Positions 59,272 through 64,000 of a DNA stretch of 64,000 bases are shown one piece after another (position 1 is the stretch's first letter; each line of letters begins with the position of its first letter). A program made the translations under genes and the position numbers. The DNA comes from Muricoccus roseus. Lineage in GTDB: Bacteria > Pseudomonadota > Alphaproteobacteria > Acetobacterales > Acetobacteraceae. The stretch covers positions 1 to 64,000 of the forward strand of contig NZ_FQZF01000027.1 in assembly GCF_900141905.1 (NCBI RefSeq). The letters run 5' to 3'. The notes below the pieces were generated by a model. That model saw nothing but the letters and a program-made list of their open reading frames with translations, was not told the origin of the DNA and ran no database searches.

Positions 59272-59769
59272 TTACTTCTCCAGCGCCACGCCCTGGGCGC
59301 GCGAGCTGACGGCGAGGCGGGCGAGGCAGGCGGCGGGGGCATCGGGGCCGCAGGCCAGCACGTCGTTCAGAAGGATGTGGCCGACGCCGTCGCAGGGCGT
59401 GCCGGTCAGGTCGAAGATGCGGGCCATGGTCTTCTCGGCGGGCAGGGGGCCGAGATCGAGGGCGATGCGGCGGTTCACCACCTGGTCCTTGCCGAAGACC
59501 ACGAGGTCGAGGCGGAGCGGATCGACCGCGGCGCCGGGGTTGCGGACCAGCATCCACACGCGGCAGCCCTCATTGCGGGCTTCCAGCCGGTTCAGCTCGA
59601 TGCCGACACGAGGGGTCTCGGCGGTGCCTTCCTGGGCAGGGGCCTGGGCAGGGGCCTGGGCAGAAGCCTGGGCCCGGGCGGGAGCCGGGGAGGAGGCCAG
59701 GGCCGCGCCGATGGCGAGCGCCGCCGTCAGGAGCATGGTCCGGGGCCGGACGGGGCGGGCGAGGGGCAT
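59272..59769 (-). CDS. Secreted protein of the exbB-exbD-tonB operon, unknown function
   Basis: The product is 165 residues. Residues 1-35 are a signal peptide ([20 protein letters not shown]), followed by a low-complexity [11 protein letters not shown] stretch coded by a 12-bp tandem repeat. The folded part ([40 protein letters not shown]; three or four Cys) is shared by proteins upstream of exbB in related bacteria. It is probably a periplasmic partner of the Ton system, but the role is unknown. It leads the operon; the exbB ATG is two bases after its stop. Confidence 0.75.
   Translation of the reverse strand: MPLARPVRPRTMLLTAALAIGAALASSPAPARAQASAQAPAQAPAQEGTAETPRVGIELNRLEARNEGCRVWMLVRNPGAAVDPLRLDLVVFGKDQVVNRRIALDLGPLPAEKTMARIFDLTGTPCDGVGHILLNDVLACGPDAPAACLARLAVSSRAQGVALEK
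59631..59678. repeat. 12-bp tandem repeat (4 units) in the secreted protein gene
   Basis: CCTGGGCAGGGG units occur head to tail (two exact, then CCTGGGCAGAAG and CCTGGGCCCGGG). They code the AQAPAQAP spacer directly after the signal peptide and are in frame. Confidence 0.85.
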
Positions 59770-59917
59770 GTCTCTGCGCGTCCTTGTGTCTCTCCGGTGG
59801 CGATCGCGCCGCGTGGCCCGGCAAGCGGGCGTTGCGGCCCGGCGGGGGGCGCCGGAGCCGCGATACGTCAGTCGGAGGCCCAGCGCATATCGCACCCGCG
59901 CAGGCGATGCAATGCAG

Positions 59918-59934
59918 TTGCGAACGATTTGCAG
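59918..59934. promoter_or_regulatory. Possible Fur-type box upstream of the Ton operon
   Basis: TTGCGAACGATTTGCAG carries the imperfect TGC(G/A)AA...TTTGCA dyad that recalls Fur sites. It lies about 150 bp upstream of the secreted-protein start and about 100 bp from the divergent small gene. The 265-bp gap 59770-60034 holds nothing else that I can support. Iron control of exbBD-tonB would be expected. Confidence 0.4.
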
Positions 59935-60034
59935 ATTTCCGCGCTTCAAACTCCCCGTGATCGCCGCGTGCCGCTCGCAGCCGATGCGGTTCTACCGCGT
60001 AGAAACCGCTGCACCGCACAGGAAAGGGGTGGCC

Positions 60035-60241
60035 GTGTCCGAGCTTCCGAGGATCGACATCCAGGGCGAAAGCGAGCCCGCGGTGGCGCTCGCCCTCCTG
60101 CGGATCATCATGGAGTCCTCCAAGGACGGCCAGGAGCATGACCGCGACTGGATCCTCTCGACCTATGCCGACTGCCTCGCGGTGGTGGGCGGAGCGGAGG
60201 TTTCCTATGACGAGGACGAGAAGGGCCCGGAGGAGGGTTAG
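60035..60241 (+). CDS. Small acidic protein, unknown function
   Basis: The product is 68 residues, strongly acidic at the end ([11 protein letters not shown]), with an amphipathic helix region [20 protein letters not shown] and [15 protein letters not shown]. It starts at GTG 60035, with AAAGGGG six bases upstream. The sequence looks like a compact helical protein, and the clear codon bias supports coding. No family is recognised. Confidence 0.65.
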   Translation: MSELPRIDIQGESEPAVALALLRIIMESSKDGQEHDRDWILSTYADCLAVVGGAEVSYDEDEKGPEEG

Positions 60242-60354
60242 CGCTCCGTAGCTCGGCCCGCCTCCACCTCGCCCGCCTCCACCTCGCCCGCCGCCGCCTT
60301 GCCTGCCGCAACGGGCCGGCGCAGCCTTGCGCCTCGAAGGCGGGAGGACGCGGA

Positions 60355-62499
60355 ATGGCCGATGGGGGCGTGGGGTCGGTGACGGGGGCGGGCTTCGCCT
60401 CGCTGCGGCCGATGGTGGCGCCGCGGAACGTCGCGGTGATCGGAGCCTCCGACGACCCCACCCGCATCGGCGGCCGGCCGGTGCACAACATGATCCGCCG
60501 CGGCTTCGCGGGCGGGCTCTGGCCGGTGAACCCCAAGCGCGACCAAGTGCAGGGGCTGCGGGCCTATCCCGACATCGCTTCCCTGCCCGGGGTGCCGGAG
60601 GCGGCGGTGGTGGCCGTGCCCGGGGCGCTGGCCGAGCAGGCGGTGGACGAACTGGGCCGGCGCGGCTGCCGCGCGGTCATCGTCTTCACGGCCGGCTATG
60701 CCGAGGTGGACGAGGCCGGCGTTGCGGCGCAGGAGCGGCTGGTCTCCATGGCGCGCGGGCATGGGATGCGGCTGCTGGGGCCGAACTGCCTGGGCCTGTT
60801 CAACGCGCCGCTGGGCTATTTCCCCATCTTCACCTCCTCCTTCGACAATGGCTGGCCGGTGGAGCCGCTGGCCGGGCGCGGCCGGGTGGGCATCGCCAGC
60901 CAGTCCGGCGCCTATGGCACCCACCTGTTCGGCGCGGCGCGGAACCGGGGCATCGCGACGCCGGTGCTGATCACCACGGGCAACGAGGCCGAGGTGACGC
61001 TGGGCGACGTGATCGGCTGGCTGGCCGAGGATGACGGGGTGGAGATCATCGCCGCCTATTCCGAGGGGGTGCGGGAGGGGCCGCGCTTCCTGGCGGCGCT
61101 GGAGGCGGCGCGGCGGGCGGGGAAGCCGGTCGTGATGATGAAGGTCGGGCGTTCGGCGCTGGGGGCCCATGCCGCGCGGTCCCACACCGCGAGCATCGCA
61201 GGGGATGACGCGGTGACGGGGGTGGTGCTGGAGGAGTTCGGCGTGCACCGCGCCCGCAACACGGAGGAGCTGCTGGACGTCGTCTATGCCGCGACGCCGC
61301 GACTCTACCCCGTGCGGAACACGCTCGGGGTGGTCTCCATCTCCGGCGGGGCGGGGGTGATGATCTCGGACGCGGCGGAGGAACTGGGTCTGCCCATGCC
61401 GCCCATGCCGGAGGACGCCCAGGCGCGGCTGCGGGCGCTGATCCCGTTCAGCAACCCCTCCAACCCCGTGGACTGCACGGCGCAGGTCTTCAACGACATG
61501 TCCATGGTGGGGGCCTTCGCCCGCAGCATGGTGGAGGATGGGGGCTATTCCAGCCTGATTGCCTTCTTCACCCAGGTGGGCGCCTCGCCCACCCTGGCGC
61601 CGAAGCTGCGGGCGGAGCTGAACGCCGTGCGGGCGGACCATCCGGACCGGCTGTGGTGCCTCAGCGTCCTCGCCCCGCCGGAGCGGGTGCGGGAATATGA
61701 GGCGGACGGCTATCTCGTCTTCGAGGATCCCTCCCGCGCCGTGGTGGCGCTGGCGGCGCAGGGGCGGTTCGGGCAGGCCTTCGCCCGCGCGCCGCGGGCC
61801 GGGCTGGAACTGCCGGAGGTGAGCCTGCCCGCCGCCGCGCCGGACGAGGCGGAAGCCAAGCGCATCCTCGCCGCGGCCGGGGTGCCGCCGGTGCCGGAGG
61901 CCACGGCGGCCAGCATGGAGGAGGCGGTGGCCGCCGCGCGGGCCATCGGCTTCCCCGTGGTGATGAAGCTGCTTTCCCCGGACATCCTGCACAAGTCGGA
62001 GGTCGGCGGGGTGATGCTGGACGTGGCGGACGAAACTGCGGTGCGCGCCAATTACGAGCGCCTGATGTGGAACGCGGCCGAGAACGCCCCCGATGCGCGG
62101 GTGACCGGGGTGCTGGTGGCGCGGCAGATCAGCGGCGCGGTGGAGGTGGCGCTGGGCATCACGCGCGACGCGGTCTTCGGGCCGGTGGCGATGGTGGGGC
62201 TGGGCGGCGTGTTCATCGAGGTGCTGCGAGACGTGGCGCTGCGGCGCTGCCCCGTGGATGTGGCGGAGGCGGAGGCGATGATCCGCTCCCTCCGCGGCTT
62301 TCCGCTGCTGGATGGCGCGCGCGGGCGGCCGCGGGCGGATGTGGCGGCGCTGGCGCGGTCGCTCTCAGCGCTGTCGGCCTTCGCTGTCGCGGCGGGGGAG
62401 GCGCTGGCCTCGGTGGATGTGAACCCGGTTCTGGTGCTGCCGGAGGGGCAGGGCGCCTTCGCGGCGGATGCGGTGATCGAGCTGGCCGCGCGGGGGTGA
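60355..62499 (+). CDS. ADP-forming acyl-CoA synthetase (acetate-CoA ligase family)
   Basis: The product is a 714-residue fusion of the CoA-binding/ligase part (NVAVIGASDDPTRIGGRPVH; LGPNCLGLFN; GIASQSGAYGTHLFGAARN) and an ATP-grasp part (FPVVMKLLSPDILHKSEVGG; VAMVGLGGVFIEVLRDVALR). It makes acyl-CoA from acid, ATP and CoA with ADP and phosphate as products, or the reverse. The substrate is not readable. Related proteins also serve malonate, pimelate or branched-acid use. It is a single gene. Confidence 0.9.
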   Translation: MADGGVGSVTGAGFASLRPMVAPRNVAVIGASDDPTRIGGRPVHNMIRRGFAGGLWPVNPKRDQVQGLRAYPDIASLPGVPEAAVVAVPGALAEQAVDELGRRGCRAVIVFTAGYAEVDEAGVAAQERLVSMARGHGMRLLGPNCLGLFNAPLGYFPIFTSSFDNGWPVEPLAGRGRVGIASQSGAYGTHLFGAARNRGIATPVLITTGNEAEVTLGDVIGWLAEDDGVEIIAAYSEGVREGPRFLAALEAARRAGKPVVMMKVGRSALGAHAARSHTASIAGDDAVTGVVLEEFGVHRARNTEELLDVVYAATPRLYPVRNTLGVVSISGGAGVMISDAAEELGLPMPPMPEDAQARLRALIPFSNPSNPVDCTAQVFNDMSMVGAFARSMVEDGGYSSLIAFFTQVGASPTLAPKLRAELNAVRADHPDRLWCLSVLAPPERVREYEADGYLVFEDPSRAVVALAAQGRFGQAFARAPRAGLELPEVSLPAAAPDEAEAKRILAAAGVPPVPEATAASMEEAVAAARAIGFPVVMKLLSPDILHKSEVGGVMLDVADETAVRANYERLMWNAAENAPDARVTGVLVARQISGAVEVALGITRDAVFGPVAMVGLGGVFIEVLRDVALRRCPVDVAEAEAMIRSLRGFPLLDGARGRPRADVAALARSLSALSAFAVAAGEALASVDVNPVLVLPEGQGAFAADAVIELAARG

Positions 62500-62591
62500 G
62501 CGACGTCGCCCGCGCCTGGTGGCGCTTGCGCCACGGGGGGTGGGGGGCGAGAATGCCGGCCGCGTCAAAGTTCCCCGTGTAGGACAACGCC

Positions 62592-63656
62592 ATGAAACGT
62601 CGCACCCTTCTCTCCGGCGCCGCCGGCGCCGCCGGCCTGCCCTTCCTGCCGGCCCTGGCCGGGGCCGCGGCTCTTTCCCTGGCGGCGCTTCCCCCGGGAT
62701 GGCGCCGCTTCGAGATGCGGACCGAGGTGGTGGTGGAGACGGGCGACGAGCCGGCCACCCTCTGGCTGCCGCTGGCTCAGACCGCCGCCGCCTATCAGCA
62801 GGCCCTCGACCCTGAGGTGGAGAGCACGGGCAAGGTGGAGCGGCTGCGCGAGGCGCGCTACGGCGCGGAGGTGCTGCGGGTGACCTGGCCTTCGCCCCGG
62901 GAGCAGAAAGTCGTGGTGCGGCAGGTGGTGGCGACGCGGTCGCGCGGCGTGGAGGCCGGTGGCCTGAGCGCGGCGGAGCGCGCCTTCTGGACCGCGCCGA
63001 CCGAGAGCGTGCCCACCGACGGCATCGTGGCCGAGACCGCGCGGCGCATCACCGCCGGGGTGGAGGCGCCGGAGGCGAGGCTGCGCGCCATCTATGACTG
63101 GGTGGTGGAGAACACCTTCCGCGACGGCGCGACGCGTGGCTGCGGCACCGGCGATATCAAGACGATGCTGGAGACCGGCTGGTTGGGCGGGAAATGCGCG
63201 GACATCAACGCACTGATGACCGGACTTTCGCGCGCCTGCGGCATTCCTGCGCGGGATGTGTACGGCATCCGCGTGGCGCCCTCGGAGCATTCGCGCTCCC
63301 TCGGCACGGGCAGCCCGGACATCACCCGCGCGCAGCATTGCCGGACGGAGATGTTCGTCGACGGCCGCGGCTGGGTGCCGGTGGACCCGGCGGACCTGCG
63401 CAAGATCGTGCTGGAGGAAGGCGCGCCGCTGGAGAGCGACCATGTGCGCCGCCAGCGTGAGCGGCTGTTCGGGCATTGGGAGATGAACTGGGTGGGCTAC
63501 AACAGCGCCACCAACATCGCGCTTCCCGGCGCGCCGCGCGCAATGGGCCCGAACTTCCTGATGTATCCCTGCGCCATGACCGCGCGCGGCGAGCAGGACT
63601 GCCTGGACCCGGCCAGCTTCCGCTACGCCATCACCGCGCGCGAGCTGGCGGCCTGA
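62592..63656 (+). CDS. Tat-exported transglutaminase-like cysteine protein
   Basis: The product is 354 residues. The Tat signal is [20 protein letters not shown]. The middle has a beta region (RRFEMRTEVVVETG). The transglutaminase-like core has Cys202 in LGGKCADINALM, His249 in AQHCRTEMFVDGRG and Asp265 in WVPVDPADLR, a complete triad. Such bacterial proteins act as proteases or amide-bond enzymes on secreted or envelope targets. The gene is monocistronic, with about 90 bp upstream. Confidence 0.87.
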   Translation: MKRRTLLSGAAGAAGLPFLPALAGAAALSLAALPPGWRRFEMRTEVVVETGDEPATLWLPLAQTAAAYQQALDPEVESTGKVERLREARYGAEVLRVTWPSPREQKVVVRQVVATRSRGVEAGGLSAAERAFWTAPTESVPTDGIVAETARRITAGVEAPEARLRAIYDWVVENTFRDGATRGCGTGDIKTMLETGWLGGKCADINALMTGLSRACGIPARDVYGIRVAPSEHSRSLGTGSPDITRAQHCRTEMFVDGRGWVPVDPADLRKIVLEEGAPLESDHVRRQRERLFGHWEMNWVGYNSATNIALPGAPRAMGPNFLMYPCAMTARGEQDCLDPASFRYAITARELAA

Positions 63657-63720
63657 ACGCCCAGCATGCGAGGCCGGGGACGAGGTTCCCGGCCTCCCGC
63701 CATCCCGAAAGGCATCCGTT

Positions 63721-64000
63721 TTGATCCCCGGCCGTCCCGTCATCGTCTTCGACACCGAAACCACGGGCTGCACGGGCCAGGACCGCGTCGTGTCGCTGGG
63801 CGCCGTGCGGCTGGATGCGGCGCTGGAGCCGGAGGGGACGCTGCATCTCGTCTTCTCTCCCGGCATGCCCTGCCATTTCGGCGCCTACCGCGTGCATGGG
63901 CTGTCCGATGCCTATCTCGCGCGGCAGCCCGGCTTCGCCGAGCATGCGGAGGAGGTGGCGGAGTTCTTCGGCGGCGCGCTGGGCTGTGCGCATAACTTCT
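63721..64000 (+). CDS. DnaQ-like 3'-5' exonuclease, 5' part (runs off the window)
   Basis: The first 93 codons are visible. The ExoI motif is VIVFDTETTGCTGQDRVVSL (D-x-E), then HLVFSPGMPCHFGAYRVHGL, which matches the ExoII-near region of DnaQ-type exonucleases (the epsilon-like family). TTG 63721 fits with GAAAGG nine bases upstream; no ATG or GTG in frame gives a complete N-terminus. It may be a polymerase III epsilon paralogue, a WYL-linked or stand-alone exonuclease; the C-terminus is needed to decide. Confidence 0.8.
   Translation, partial: MIPGRPVIVFDTETTGCTGQDRVVSLGAVRLDAALEPEGTLHLVFSPGMPCHFGAYRVHGLSDAYLARQPGFAEHAEEVAEFFGGALGCAHNF

Overview
The window is very GC-rich (above 70 percent), with dense, overlapping genes, GTG/TTG starts, Tat-type signal peptides and Bug-type tricarboxylate-receptor proteins. 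This points to an alphaproteobacterium of the Acetobacteraceae, most like Roseomonas and relatives. That is inferred from style and gene content. No rRNA, tRNA or CRISPR array was seen.

Layout. 0-0.3 kb: left part of an IS5-type insertion sequence that has landed in a dispersed repeat. 0.5-11.9 kb: a polysaccharide deacetylase divergent from an aryl-polyene-like type II fatty acid/polyketide cluster: ACP, COG4648 membrane protein, AMP ligase, hotdog dehydratase, acyltransferase fused to a LolA-like carrier, MMPL exporter, then, after a repeat, ketosynthase, chain-length-factor-like ketosynthase, second dehydratase, ketoreductase and Nudix hydrolase. 12-15 kb: small secreted protein, Tim44-like protein, GST, SnoaL-GNAT fusion. 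15.5-19.3 kb: Bug receptor and AtuA-type operon with a divergent LysR regulator. 19.3-25.8 kb: lower-GC RNase H-like orphan, GntR/DHDPS-family pair, M16 peptidase and PmbA, Mrr-like endonuclease. 26-31 kb: second Bug protein, cupin, threonine synthase, histidine phosphatase, SGNH protein. 31.5-36 kb: ABM monooxygenase, CinA-C, then TetR with a DevBCA-type exporter. 36.4-42.5 kb: M23 peptidase, xseA, orphan HisKA_2 kinase, purD, DUF1835 protein.

42.5-49 kb holds a compact catabolic island: RpiR regulator, an amino-acid-type ABC importer, a PfkB kinase resembling sulfofructose kinase, a LacD/YihT-type class I aldolase and an Asp/Glu-racemase-family protein. Two matching operator-like sequences lie at its two divergent promoters. 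It looks like import, phosphorylation and retro-aldol cleavage of an acidic ketose-like compound whose identity is unknown. 49-53.6 kb: DEAD-box helicase, small membrane protein, LptM-like lipoprotein, argH, TlpA-like thioredoxin. 53.7-56.8 kb: HxlR regulator, acyl-CoA-dehydrogenase-like flavoprotein, D-cysteine desulfhydrase/L-cysteate sulfo-lyase homologue. 56.9-59.8 kb: secreted protein, exbB, exbD, tonB. 60-64 kb: small acidic protein, ADP-forming acyl-CoA synthetase, Tat-type transglutaminase-like protein and the start of a DnaQ-like exonuclease.

The most unusual non-coding feature is a dispersed multi-hairpin repeat of roughly 220-260 bp: six long copies and two shortened ones in 64 kb. 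At least one end of each lies at, or within about 30 bp 3' of, a stop codon. One of its stems shows paired (compensatory) changes between copies, which suggests selection on a folded RNA or a cruciform.
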